From: Actinospineispora acaciae DSM 45401
GTDB taxonomy: Bacteria; Actinomycetota; Actinomycetes; Mycobacteriales; Pseudonocardiaceae
NCBI RefSeq assembly: GCF_000620785.1
Contig: NZ_JIAI01000009.1
Location: 278,616-342,615 of the forward strand
Length of the DNA stretch: 64,000 nt
Direction of reading: 5' to 3'
A program made the translations under genes and the position numbers. Shown here piece by piece: positions 44,659 to 53,247 of this stretch. The notes beneath the pieces were generated by a model. The model was not told the origin of the DNA. It saw only the letters and a list, made by a program, of their open reading frames with translations, and made no database searches. Position 1 is the first letter of the stretch. Each line of letters opens with the position of its first letter.

Positions 44659-45705
44659 TTACGATTGTGGCAATCCCGACATGGGGCGGGCGGTGGACTC
44701 CCGCACCACCAGCTCGACCGGGTCGGCGACGACCTCGGCGATCGGCTCGTCCGGGCCGAGCTTGGCCACCATCTCCAGCGCCCGGCGGCCCAGCTCCTCC
44801 AGCGGCATCCGGATCGTGGTCAGGCCCGGGACCAGGTGGCTGGCCAGTGGCATGTCGTGCACCGCGATCAGCGACAGGTCGCGGGGCACGCACAGGCCGG
44901 CCGCGTGCGCGGCGTGCAGCGCGCCCACCGCCGAGGCCACGTTCGACACGAACACCGCCGTGGGCGGGCGGGGCGCGCACAGCAGCCGGTCCAGCGCCGC
45001 CGCGCCACCGGCCGGGGTGTAGTCCGCGTGCACCATCAGGTCGGGCTCGACCCACAGGCCGGCCGTGCGCATCGCGGCCAGATAGCCCGCGCGCCGACGG
45101 CTGCTGGTGTCCGCCTGCTCCGGGCCGGCCAGGTGCGCGATGCGGCGGTGGCCCAGCGAGATCAGGTGCTCGACGGCCATCCGGCCGGCCCGCTCATCGT
45201 CCAGGATCACGTAGCGCGACCCCTCCAGGGTGCGGTTGACCAGCACCCACGGCACCTGCGAGGCGCGCAGCTGGGCCAGCGCGTGGCCGGAGTCCTCGCC
45301 GGCCAGCAACAGCCCGTCCACCCGGCCCTGGCCGAGCAGCGTGAGGTAGTGGTCCAGGCTGAGCCGCACGCCGGCCGAGCTCGCGGTCATCAGCCCGTAC
45401 CCCAGCTCACCGGCCGCCCGCTCCGCGCCCTTGATGATCTCGGCGAACACCGGGTTGGCGTAGTCGGGGACGAGCAGCCCGAACATGTAGGCGCGCGAGG
45501 TGCGCAGGCTGCGGGCCGCCACGTTCGGGCGGTAGCCGAGCTGCTCGATGATGTCCCTGACCCGCTGGCGGGTCTCCGGGCGCACGCTCAGCTTCGGGTC
45601 GTTGTTGATCACTCTCGAGACCACCGACCGATCCACGCCGGCCTGCATGGCGACGTCGTTGAGAGTGACCTTGACCGGCCTGGCCGGACTCACATCGCTG
45701 GACAT
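44659..45705 (-). CDS. LacI-family transcriptional regulator
   Basis: A 348-residue LacI-type repressor with HTH at about 12-35 (VTLNDVAMQAGVDRSVVSRVINN), hinge YRPNVAARSLRTS and a sugar-binding-like effector domain. Unlike the LacI at 6012 it is not next to sugar catabolic genes; the nearest same-strand gene is the MFS transporter at 43396, 87 bp downstream. Its target is not clear. Confidence 0.9.
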   Translation of the reverse strand: MSSDVSPARPVKVTLNDVAMQAGVDRSVVSRVINNDPKLSVRPETRQRVRDIIEQLGYRPNVAARSLRTSRAYMFGLLVPDYANPVFAEIIKGAERAAGELGYGLMTASSAGVRLSLDHYLTLLGQGRVDGLLLAGEDSGHALAQLRASQVPWVLVNRTLEGSRYVILDDERAGRMAVEHLISLGHRRIAHLAGPEQADTSSRRRAGYLAAMRTAGLWVEPDLMVHADYTPAGGAAALDRLLCAPRPPTAVFVSNVASAVGALHAAHAAGLCVPRDLSLIAVHDMPLASHLVPGLTTIRMPLEELGRRALEMVAKLGPDEPIAEVVADPVELVVRESTARPMSGLPQS

Positions 45706-45825
45706 CGGCCCGCCTTCCCCCGAAGACTCGTTGCCCGTGCGGCACAGGTGATATCACGATTCGACGGCCAGTGGTGGGCACGCCACGACTTCGACGCGCT
45801 CGTTGACCGTTTTGTTCAAGGAATC

Positions 45826-46737
45826 ATGCTGCGAAACGGTGACGATGGCGAGATGCGTTTCGACATGGGCGAGACTGCCCGCTTCATGACGACCCATGCA
45901 CGGTTGCTGGATCGCCGCCGCTTCGATCTGGTCACCGGGCGCGGGTCGGCGGACGGGGCGCTGTGGGCGCTGGCGGGCTACCGCAACGCCGACGGCGGGT
46001 TCGGCTGGGCGCTGGAGCCCGACCTGCGCTCGCCGGAGAGCCAGCCCGGCGGCGCGCTGCACGCGTTCGAGGTGCTCGAGGAGGCCGGCCCGCGCACCAG
46101 CGAGCTGGCAGGCCCGCTGTGCGACTGGCTGGCGTCGGTGACGCTGCCCGACGGCGGGTTGCCGTTCGCGCTGCCGGTCACCGAGCCGGCCGGTTCGGCG
46201 CCGTGGTGGGTGGGGGCCGACCCTGGCGAGTCGTCGCTGCACATCACCGCCGCGGTGGCCGCCGTGGCGCACCAGGTGGCCCGGCACGACCCCGTGGTGG
46301 CCGGCCATCCGTGGCTGGCGACGGCGACCGAGTTCTGCCTGCGTCGCATCGGCGAGCGGCAGCGGCCGGAGAGCACGCTGGAGCTTCGCTACGCGCTGTC
46401 GTTCCTGGACGCCGTCCACGACACGCACCCGGAGGCCAAGGCGGAGCTGCACCGGATGGCCGCGTTCGTCCCGGCGGACGGCACGCTCGCGGTCGAGGGC
46501 GGCGTCGAGGGCGAGGCGCTGCACGCGCTGGACTTCTCCCCGCTGCCCGACCGCCCGCTGCGCGAGCTGATCACCCCGGAGGCCGTCCGCGCCGACCTGG
46601 AGCGGGTCTTGGGGCAGCGCCGGCCGGACGGCGGCTGGGTCGTCGACTTCGCCACCCAGACCGACGCCGGCGCGCTGGAGTGGCGCGGCTACGCCACCGT
46701 CGCCGCCGTCAAGCTCCTGCTGGACCACGAGGACTAG
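45826..46737 (+). CDS. Terpenoid-cyclase/prenyltransferase-fold protein
   Basis: A protein of about 303 residues with repeated alpha-alpha-barrel segments typical of the squalene-cyclase/prenyltransferase superfamily: YRNADGGFGWALEPDLR, LPDGGLPFAL and RRPDGGWVVDF each carry the (D)GGW/F-like motif. The DxDD motif of class II cyclases is not seen, so catalysis is not assured. ATG 45826 has AAGGA 4 bases upstream; ATG 45853 would be closer to the family's usual start. It is divergent from the LacI gene. Confidence 0.78.
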   Translation: MLRNGDDGEMRFDMGETARFMTTHARLLDRRRFDLVTGRGSADGALWALAGYRNADGGFGWALEPDLRSPESQPGGALHAFEVLEEAGPRTSELAGPLCDWLASVTLPDGGLPFALPVTEPAGSAPWWVGADPGESSLHITAAVAAVAHQVARHDPVVAGHPWLATATEFCLRRIGERQRPESTLELRYALSFLDAVHDTHPEAKAELHRMAAFVPADGTLAVEGGVEGEALHALDFSPLPDRPLRELITPEAVRADLERVLGQRRPDGGWVVDFATQTDAGALEWRGYATVAAVKLLLDHED

Positions 46738-46761
46738 CCCGGCATCGTGCCTGGTCAGAGG

Positions 46762-46805
46762 CCGTGAGTGGTTAGGGGTGCCATAGCACCCCTAACCACT
46801 CACGG
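46762..46805. repeat. Dispersed hairpin, family A copy 2
   Basis: A perfect inverted repeat with 20-bp arms and CATA loop. Compared with the copy at 38652, one pair is changed on both sides (C to T in the left arm, G to A in the right), a compensatory change that keeps pairing. Outer CTGGTCA (46751-46757) and TGACCAG (46810-46816) arms extend it. It lies 24 bp after the preceding gene. Confidence 0.85.
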
Positions 46806-46879
46806 GTCATGACCAGCGGAAACGGGCGTCGGCGACGATTCGGCCGTCGCCGAACCATGTCGGGGCTAGCGTCGGTGAC

Positions 46880-47635
46880 ATGAACGTGAATGCCCAGCCC
46901 GTGCTCGGTGATGTGGAGATCGCGTCGGTGGGTGCGCTGCTCGCGGACCCGGCGCGGTGCCGGATCCTGATGGCGCTGCACGACGGGCGCGCGCTGCCGG
47001 CCAGCGTGCTCGCCGACGAGGCGGGGGTGTCCCGGTCGACGGCCAGCGGGCATTTGGGCCGGCTCACCGCGGAGGGGATGCTGTCGGTGGAGAGCCACGG
47101 GCGGCACCGGTACTTCCGGCTGTCCGGGCCGAAGGTCGGCGAGCTGCTGGAACGGATCATGGAGCTGGCGCCGGCCCGGCCGGTCCGGTCGCTGCGGGAG
47201 GGGACCAGGGCGGCGCAGCTGCGCGCGGCCCGGACCTGCTACGACCACCTGGCCGGGCGGCTGGGCGTGGAGCTGATGGCCGGGCTGTTGGCGGCCGGGC
47301 ACCTGGAGGGAGGGGATGGCCGGTATGCCAGCGGGGACGGGCCGAGGGGGTACGGGCGGGGCGTTGACTACGCGGTGAGCCGCTCCGGGTGGGAGTTCCT
47401 GGACGGGGTCGGCGTGCGCGTCCCGGACGGGGACCGCCCGCTGGTGCGCTACTGCGTGGACTGGAGCGAGCAGCGCCATCACCTGGCCGGTCGGTTGGGG
47501 CGCGGGCTGCTGGACAGGTTCCTGGACGCGTCCTGGGTGCGCAGGCGGGAGGTCGGGCGCGGCGTGCGGGTGACCCCGGACGGGCGGGCCGCGCTGGCCG
47601 AGCTGTTCGGCATCGACTGGGAGGCGGCCGCGTGA
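46880..47635 (+). CDS. ArsR-family regulator with C-terminal extension
   Basis: A 251-residue protein with an N-terminal ArsR winged helix (about 12-95; ALLADPARCRILMALHDGR, then SRSTASGHLGRLTAEG) and a long C-terminal region ending in a winged-helix-like VTPDGRAALAELFGIDWE. Larger ArsR proteins of this form often sense organic ligands. It is followed by an 80-bp tandem duplication and then an MFS exporter on the same strand, its likely target. Confidence 0.85.
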   Translation: MNVNAQPVLGDVEIASVGALLADPARCRILMALHDGRALPASVLADEAGVSRSTASGHLGRLTAEGMLSVESHGRHRYFRLSGPKVGELLERIMELAPARPVRSLREGTRAAQLRAARTCYDHLAGRLGVELMAGLLAAGHLEGGDGRYASGDGPRGYGRGVDYAVSRSGWEFLDGVGVRVPDGDRPLVRYCVDWSEQRHHLAGRLGRGLLDRFLDASWVRRREVGRGVRVTPDGRAALAELFGIDWEAAA

Positions 47636-47790
47636 GCCCACGACGAGAAGTGCCCAGCAGAACCACTGCGAACGCGCTCCACGCCGAGCGCAGCGAGGCA
47701 GGTGTCACAGCGTGAGCCCACGACGAGAAGTGCCCAGCAGAACCACTGCGAACGCGCTCCACGCCGAGCGCAGCGAGGCAGGTGTCACAG
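47631..47790. repeat. Exact 80-bp tandem duplication
   Basis: Bases 47631-47710 are repeated exactly at 47711-47790, and the first five bases (CGTGA) recur once more at 47791. The unit begins at the ArsR stop codon and fills the whole gap to the MFS start. No mismatch exists, so the duplication is recent. 80 is not a multiple of three and no gene is disrupted. The start GTG of the next gene lies just after copy two. Confidence 0.95.
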
Positions 47791-47791
47791 C

Positions 47792-49186
47792 GTGACGGAG
47801 CCGGCTCTCGGACGCCAACGGCTGGCGCTGGTCGCGCTGTGCCTGGGGTTCTTCGTGGTGCTGTTGGACGCCACGGTGGTCAACGTCGCGCTGGAGGCGA
47901 TCCGGGCGGACGTCGGCGGCACGCTCGGCGACCAGCAGTGGATCGTGGACAGCTACACGCTGGTGCTGGCCGCCGGGATGCTCGGCGCCGGGTCGGCGGG
48001 GGACAGGTTCGGGCCGCGCCGGGTGTATCTGGTCGGCCTGCTGGTCTTCGCGCTGGCCTCGGTGGGGTGCGCGCTGGCGCCGGGCATCGGGGCGCTGGTC
48101 GTGGCCAGGGCCGTTCAGGGCGCCGGGGCGGCGGCGCTGCTGCCGTGCTCGCTGGCGCTGATCGTGCGGCAGTTCCCGCACCCGATGCAGCGGGCGCACG
48201 CGCTCGGTGTCTGGGGCGGGGTGAGCGGGATCGGCCTGGCCTCCGGGCCGGCGCTGGGCGCGCTGCTGCTGGCGACCGTGGGCTGGCGGGCGATCTTCCT
48301 GCTCAACGTGCCGGTGTGCGCGGTCGCCGCCGTGCTGCTGTGGGCGTTCGTGACCGAGGGCGACCGGCGGGCCGTGGGGCGGTTCGACCTGGCCGGGCTG
48401 GTGTTGGGCACGGCGTCGCTTGGTTGCCTGACCGCCGGGCTGATCGAGCTGGGCCAGCGGGCGGCGGGGGCGGTTCCGTTGCTGGTGCTGTCCGGCGGGT
48501 GCCTGCTGTTCGGGCTGTTCGTGCTGGTCGAGGCCCGGCACCCGGCGCCGATGGTGCCGGTGGGCATGTTCCGGCGCCCGGCGTTCTCGCCGGCCGTGAC
48601 CGTCGGGTTCCTGTTCAACTTCTGTCTGTACGGCGCGCTGCTGTGCGTGTCGCTGGTGTTCCAGGCGTACCTGCGGCTGCCGGCGTTCCAGGCCGGGCTG
48701 CTGGTGCTGCCGATGACCGTGACGGTCGCCGTCGGCGCGGCGCTGAGCGGGCGGCTGACCGCGCGGTACGGCCCACGGCGGCCGATGATGCTCGGCTACT
48801 GCTGCGGGGTGGCCGGGTCGGTGGTGACGGCGGTCGGTGGCACGGCGGGCTCGCTGCCGGTGATGGTGGCCGGCGCGACGCTGCTGGGGTTCTGCTCGTT
48901 CGCGATGCCGGCGATGACGTCGGTGGTCATGGCCGCGGCGGACCCGGAGCGTCCCGCGCTGGCCAGCGGGGTGCTGAACTCCGCGCGCCAGACCGGCGGG
49001 GCGCTCGGGGTGGCCGCGCTCGGCGCCCTGCTCGCCGCGTCCGGCCCGACCACCGCCGCGCTGGTGCCTCCGCTGGCGGCCGTGGTCGTGGCCTACGGCG
49101 TCGCGGCGGCCTGCACGCTGGTCGCCACCCGGCAGGCCCGCCCGGCGGCGGTCACGGCCAGTACGCGGCGCGGATCCGGCGCTTGA
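47792..49186 (+). CDS. DHA2-family MFS exporter
   Basis: A 464-residue, 14-helix exporter with LDATVVNVALEAIRADVGG in helix 1 and GGVSGIGLASGPALGALLLA near residue 150. GTG 47792 (MTEPALGRQ) is chosen because an in-frame ATG or GTG upstream would lie inside the duplicated spacer. It is probably controlled by the ArsR protein upstream. Its last 35 bases overlap the convergent acyl-CoA synthetase gene. Confidence 0.88.
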   Translation: MTEPALGRQRLALVALCLGFFVVLLDATVVNVALEAIRADVGGTLGDQQWIVDSYTLVLAAGMLGAGSAGDRFGPRRVYLVGLLVFALASVGCALAPGIGALVVARAVQGAGAAALLPCSLALIVRQFPHPMQRAHALGVWGGVSGIGLASGPALGALLLATVGWRAIFLLNVPVCAVAAVLLWAFVTEGDRRAVGRFDLAGLVLGTASLGCLTAGLIELGQRAAGAVPLLVLSGGCLLFGLFVLVEARHPAPMVPVGMFRRPAFSPAVTVGFLFNFCLYGALLCVSLVFQAYLRLPAFQAGLLVLPMTVTVAVGAALSGRLTARYGPRRPMMLGYCCGVAGSVVTAVGGTAGSLPVMVAGATLLGFCSFAMPAMTSVVMAAADPERPALASGVLNSARQTGGALGVAALGALLAASGPTTAALVPPLAAVVVAYGVAAACTLVATRQARPAAVTASTRRGSGA

Positions 49187-50684
49187 ACAGCTTGCCGGAC
49201 TCCTCCCGGGGCAGCTCGCGGTCGATGACCACCACCTTGGGCACCTTGTAGCCGGCCAGGTTCCGGCGGACGTGCTCGCGGATGTCGTCCTCGGACAGGC
49301 CACTGGCCGGGTCGGTGTCGGCGTGCACGGCCAGCGCCTCGCCCCACTCCGCGTCCGGGATGCCGAACACCGCGACGTCGCGCACCCCGGGCAGGGTGAT
49401 CAGGCACTGCTCGATCTCGGCCGGGTAGATGTTCACCCCGCCGGAGATGACCATGTCGTTGATCCGGTCGCTGAGGTAGAGGAACCCGTCCCCGTCCAGC
49501 CAGCCGCCGTCGCCGATGCTCAGGTAGCCGTCGCGCTCGATCTCGGCGCGCTTGGCGTCGTTGCCGATGTAGGTGAAGTCGGGCCAGGCCGGGCCGGGGC
49601 GCAGGTAGACCTCGCCGACGGTGCCGGTGGGCGCCTCGGTGCCGTCCGGGAGGTAGACCTTGACGTCGCAGCCGTCCAGCGGGCGGCCCACGGTGCCGGG
49701 GTGGGCCAGCCACTGCGCGCTGTCGCAGGCCACGATCGCGCCGGTCTCCGAGCCGCCGTAGTACTCCAGGATGATCGGCCCGAACCAGTCGATCATCCGC
49801 CGCTTGACCTCGGGCGCGCACGGCGCGGCGGCGTGCACGACCGCGCGCAGCGAGGACAGGTCGGCGGCGCGGCGCTCGTCCTCGGGCAGCGCGAGCAGCC
49901 GGACGAACATGGTCGGCACCACCTGGGAGTGTTCAATGCGGTGGCGGGCGATCGTGGCCAGGAACTCGCGCGGGTCGAACCGGGGCATGATCGTCACGTC
50001 GATGCCGGCGGCGACCGCGAACAGCGCGTGCGCGTTGGGCGCTGTGTGGTAGAGCGGCGCCGGGACCAGGGTGCGGTACTCGGGGGCGAGCCCGAACGCG
50101 CGGAAGATCCGCTCGGCCTGCGCGTCGGACTGGTCGGGGGCGAGCGGCTTGCGCAGGATGCCCTTGGGCTTGCCGGTGGTACCGGAGGTGTAGATCACGC
50201 TCAGCGGCGCGGTGGGCGGGGTGTCCACCCGGTCGGTCTGGCCGGCCAGCCAGGCCTCCAGCTCGGGGTACCGTCCGGTGGCGGTTGCGGTGTCGGGCAG
50301 GCGGTAGGCGCGGCGCAGCGCCGGGCTCGGCTCGACCTCGACGATCGGGATCGGCCGCCGCAGCGCCCCCTCCGCCGTGGGCACCAGGTCGGCGTGCACG
50401 AACGCGGCCGTCGCGCCGCTGTCGGTGAACAGGTGCGCCAGCTCGGCGCCCTTCCAGTGCCAGTTCACCGGCACCGGGACCGCGCCGAGCAGCGCGACGC
50501 CGATGCTGATCTCGACGAACTCGATGTCGTTGCGCATCATCACCGCGACCCGGTCACCGGGTACCACCCCGAGACCCTTGAGCCCGGCGGCGATGCGAGC
50601 GGCGCGCTCCATCGCCTCGTCCCGGCTCCACGCCCGGTCCCCGCAACGGATCTGTGGCCCGGTCATGGGCTCTGGCCCGGTCAT
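49152..50684 (-). CDS. Acyl-CoA synthetase (AMP-binding family)
   Basis: A 510-residue adenylate-forming ligase that activates a carboxylic acid to the acyl-AMP and then the CoA ester. The P-loop is YTSGTTGKPKGILRK at about residues 165-179; EYYGGSETG and the late YLSIGDGGWLDGDGFLYLSDR are present, ending with KVPKVVVIDRELPREESGKLFKR (catalytic Lys). The sequence fits medium- or long-chain acids. ATG 50684 or 50666 could start it. Confidence 0.92.
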   Translation of the reverse strand: MTGPEPMTGPQIRCGDRAWSRDEAMERAARIAAGLKGLGVVPGDRVAVMMRNDIEFVEISIGVALLGAVPVPVNWHWKGAELAHLFTDSGATAAFVHADLVPTAEGALRRPIPIVEVEPSPALRRAYRLPDTATATGRYPELEAWLAGQTDRVDTPPTAPLSVIYTSGTTGKPKGILRKPLAPDQSDAQAERIFRAFGLAPEYRTLVPAPLYHTAPNAHALFAVAAGIDVTIMPRFDPREFLATIARHRIEHSQVVPTMFVRLLALPEDERRAADLSSLRAVVHAAAPCAPEVKRRMIDWFGPIILEYYGGSETGAIVACDSAQWLAHPGTVGRPLDGCDVKVYLPDGTEAPTGTVGEVYLRPGPAWPDFTYIGNDAKRAEIERDGYLSIGDGGWLDGDGFLYLSDRINDMVISGGVNIYPAEIEQCLITLPGVRDVAVFGIPDAEWGEALAVHADTDPASGLSEDDIREHVRRNLAGYKVPKVVVIDRELPREESGKLFKRRIRAAYWP

Positions 50685-50718
50685 GTGCGCAGTGTCACAC
50701 AGTTCACGGGCGTGCGCC

Positions 50719-51432
50719 TCACAGCTTGTTCAGGAACCGCAGCGACCGCTTGAGGTAGGCGCGCGGGTTGGTGTCGAGGTGCTTCGCCCACGGCGGGTTC
50801 GACTCGCCGCGCAGCCAGGCGTACTGGGCCAGCCCGTAGCCGAACATCCGCTCGTCCAGGTAGCCCAGGCGCTGGGTCCGCCAGCCCTGGTTGTTCTGGG
50901 AGAAGCGCAGGGCGGCGTTCGCGTTGAACACGCCGAAGCCCAGGTACACGGTCAGCAGGTCGGTGAGCGGCTCGTGGTCGCGCTCGTGCCCGGTGACCCG
51001 GTACTCGCCGATCAGCCGCTCGTGGCCGAGCTCGTGCGCGATCGTCGCCACCAGCGCCGTCGGGTCCGTCGCCTGGGTGCCGCTGACCGCGATCACCGTC
51101 CGGCCGTTCTCCCTGCGGTAGTGCCCGGCGGCGCCGTGGAACGGGCCCGCGCCGAAGTACGGGCTGTTGCGGCGCAGCTCCTCGTCGCTGTCGGTGAGGT
51201 ACTCGAACTCGACCCGGTCCGGGTCCACGCCCATGTAGAGGCACACCCGGTCCAGCACCAGGCGCACGTCGTCCTCGGTGCCCTGGTACGAGCCGGGGAA
51301 GAACTCGTCGGTGGGCAGGATGACCTCGCGGTTCAGCGGCATCGTGCCGAACTCGCCGACGAACCAGCGCATGGACCGCTCGATCCAGTTCCGCTCGTCG
51401 GTCGTGACCGGGCTGCGGGCGGTGCCCCACAT
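50719..51432 (-). CDS. Zinc-metallopeptidase-like protein (HELGH)
   Basis: A 237-residue protein with a zincin motif AHELGHERL at about residues 137-145 and, downstream, an Asp-rich helix (DHEPLTDLLTVYLGFG) that may supply the third ligand. No signal peptide is apparent. The family is not assigned; homologous proteins are usually annotated as hypothetical. ATG 51432 has GAGGGG upstream; an earlier ATG at 51462 is possible. Confidence 0.75.
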   Translation of the reverse strand: MWGTARSPVTTDERNWIERSMRWFVGEFGTMPLNREVILPTDEFFPGSYQGTEDDVRLVLDRVCLYMGVDPDRVEFEYLTDSDEELRRNSPYFGAGPFHGAAGHYRRENGRTVIAVSGTQATDPTALVATIAHELGHERLIGEYRVTGHERDHEPLTDLLTVYLGFGVFNANAALRFSQNNQGWRTQRLGYLDERMFGYGLAQYAWLRGESNPPWAKHLDTNPRAYLKRSLRFLNKL

Positions 51433-51609
51433 CGTCGACGGATCCCCTCGCCACCCACGCAATCAGTGCACTACATAGGTTACCTCGTCGAAACGAATGC
51501 GTGATCACGGCGGTTGGCACCGATGAAATTGCAGGTATAGTTTCGTATCTGGATGCTGGGCGGCCGGCTCTTTCTCCAGCGGCCGACCGCCCAGCACCCG
51601 ACTACGGCA

Positions 51610-51762
51610 TCAGCGATGCCTGTTCCAGATCGCAAGTGCTAGCTGACCGAGCCATGCGGCGATCCGGACGACCGCGGCGGTGATGGTTGCCCGCGTGAGC
51701 AGCCTTTCGCCGTCGCGGTCTCGCTGGGCTCGGTAATGCTGTGCCCTGCGTCGGCGTGCCAT
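51610..51762 (-). CDS. 50-residue basic peptide ending WNRHR
   Basis: ATG 51762 is preceded by GGAAGGAGGT at 8-base spacing, one of the best ribosome sites in the window. The N-terminal half is very basic (MARRRRAQHYRAQRDRDGER) and is followed by a hydrophobic helix (ITAAVVRIAAWLGQLALAIW) that ends NRHR. The C-terminal NRH and its coding bases (CAGGCAT-like, 9-mer ATGCCTGTT on the plus strand) resemble the hexapeptide mini-genes at 24.7-25.0 kb. Could be a toxin-like or membrane-active peptide; unknown. Confidence 0.65.
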   Translation of the reverse strand: MARRRRAQHYRAQRDRDGERLLTRATITAAVVRIAAWLGQLALAIWNRHR

Positions 51763-52284
51763 CGGCGCGCACCTCCTTCCTATCGAGAAAGCCCCGGGCC
51801 CCGGGGCCGGGGTGACGGGCCGATCCGGCGCCACCGGTTCGCGTCGGAAATGGCGGCCGGCACCTCAACTCGATACGAAGTACCGGTAACCCTACGGCAC
51901 CCTTGCGGTGCCAAACAGCGCTGAGATTTGCGCAAATCGGCGCAGGTAGGGGCGGGTCGACGGCAAATGCGAGCACCACAGCGGCCGGCGGGGTCACCCG
52001 GCCGCACCACACGGACCCACGGGCGCTCACCCGCGCTCATCAGTACCGTCAGTAACGCTCTGTCATCACAAACAGGGGCCCATTGGTGCGTATGCACGTT
52101 CATATGTCCGTGCATTAAACGTTGATCAGTGATGTAAATCACATCACGGATCGTGTTGTAGCTGGTCGACGTTTTCCGTATTACTTTCTCATGACTCGCT
52201 CAGCTACGCACTGTTCCGATCGGGTTACTCGTTGCGTTATTCGACGGCCCGGCGGAATTACCGTGTGTTGCCACTCCGCCACCT
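51763..52284. promoter_or_regulatory. Long spacer with a CRP/GlxR-like site
   Basis: No gene is firmly supported in these 522 bp. A site AGTGATGTAAATCACA at 52128-52143 matches the CRP/GlxR consensus TGTGA-N6-TCACA with one mismatch. It could drive the 50-residue peptide gene or a small RNA. A 120-codon frame on the minus strand (51780-52142) has no good ribosome site and is not called. Confidence 0.4.
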
Positions 52285-53238
52285 TCAGCTCGATTTCTTG
52301 AGGGCGAGCAGGGTCACCAGGTCGTACACCACGTGCGACGCGGCGATCGCGGTGATCTGGGCGTGGTCGTAGGCCGGGGCGAGCTCCACCACGTCGGCGC
52401 CGATGAGGTTGGTGTCCTTGAGCCCGCGCAGGATCTCCAGCAGCTCGCGGCTGGTCATCCCGCCGGCCTCCGGGGTGCCGGTGCCCGGGGCGTGCGCCGG
52501 GTCCAGCACGTCGATGTCCACCGAGACGTACAGCGGCCGGTCGCCGATCCGCTGGCGCAGCGCGTCCACCGTCTCGTCGATGCCCCGCCGCATCACGTCG
52601 GCGGAGGTGACCACGCCGAACCCGAGCCGCCGGTCGTTCTCCAGGTCGCGGGCGCCGAACAGCGGACCCCGGATGCCGACGTGGCACAGCGCGCTGGTGT
52701 CCACCACGCCCTCCTCGACGGCCCGGCGGAACGGGGTGCCGTGGGTGTACGGCTCGCCGAAGTAGGTGTCCCAGGTGTCCAGGTGCGCGTCGAAGTGCAG
52801 CAGCGCGACCGGGCCGTGCGCCTGGGCGGCGGCGCGCAGCAGCGGCAGCGCGATGGTGTGGTCCCCGCCCACTGTGACCAGTCGCGTGCCGCCCGCCGAG
52901 AGCGCCCGCGCCTCGTGCTGGATGGTCTCGATGGCCGCGCCGATGTTGAACGGGTTGACCCCGATGTCCCCGGCGTCCACGATCTGGGCGGCCTCGAACG
53001 GCGCCACCGCCAGCTCGGGGTGGAACGGGCGCAGCAGCCGGCTGGCCTCGCGCAGCGCCGCCGGGCCGAACCGGGCGCCGGGCCGGTAGGTCACCCCGCT
53101 GTCGAACGGCACCCCGAGCACCGCCACGTCGGCCCGCTCGACCTGGTCGATCCGGGGCAGCCGCGCGTAGGTGGCGAACCCGGCGAACCGGGGCACCCGC
53201 ATCGAGTCGACGGGGCCGACGGGGGACTGCTCGGGCAT
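52285..53238 (-). CDS. speB: Agmatinase (ureohydrolase)
   Basis: A 317-residue binuclear Mn2+ enzyme hydrolysing agmatine to putrescine and urea, or a related guanidino compound. The metal ligands are in GGDHT (about 122), HFDAHLDTW and SVDIDVLDPAHAPGTGTPE. It is co-transcribed with the upstream sodium/solute symporter (9-bp gap) and faces a PucR regulator, which suggests catabolic use. Guanidinobutyrase or guanidinopropionase activity is an alternative. Confidence 0.88.
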   Translation of the reverse strand: MPEQSPVGPVDSMRVPRFAGFATYARLPRIDQVERADVAVLGVPFDSGVTYRPGARFGPAALREASRLLRPFHPELAVAPFEAAQIVDAGDIGVNPFNIGAAIETIQHEARALSAGGTRLVTVGGDHTIALPLLRAAAQAHGPVALLHFDAHLDTWDTYFGEPYTHGTPFRRAVEEGVVDTSALCHVGIRGPLFGARDLENDRRLGFGVVTSADVMRRGIDETVDALRQRIGDRPLYVSVDIDVLDPAHAPGTGTPEAGGMTSRELLEILRGLKDTNLIGADVVELAPAYDHAQITAIAASHVVYDLVTLLALKKSS

Positions 53239-53247
53239 CTGTTCTCC

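Noticed and set aside
45826..46737. Calling the alpha-barrel protein a squalene or diterpene cyclase
   Set aside because: The fold repeats are present, but no DxDD catalytic motif was found and no other terpene genes are adjacent.
47631..47790. CRISPR-like repeat
   Set aside because: Only two contiguous copies of 80 bp with no spacers; it is a plain tandem duplication.
51780..52142. 120-codon minus-strand frame before the 50-residue peptide
   Set aside because: It has Cys-rich patches but no good ribosome site, overlaps the strong SD region of the 50-residue gene, and its composition looks like random high-GC translation.
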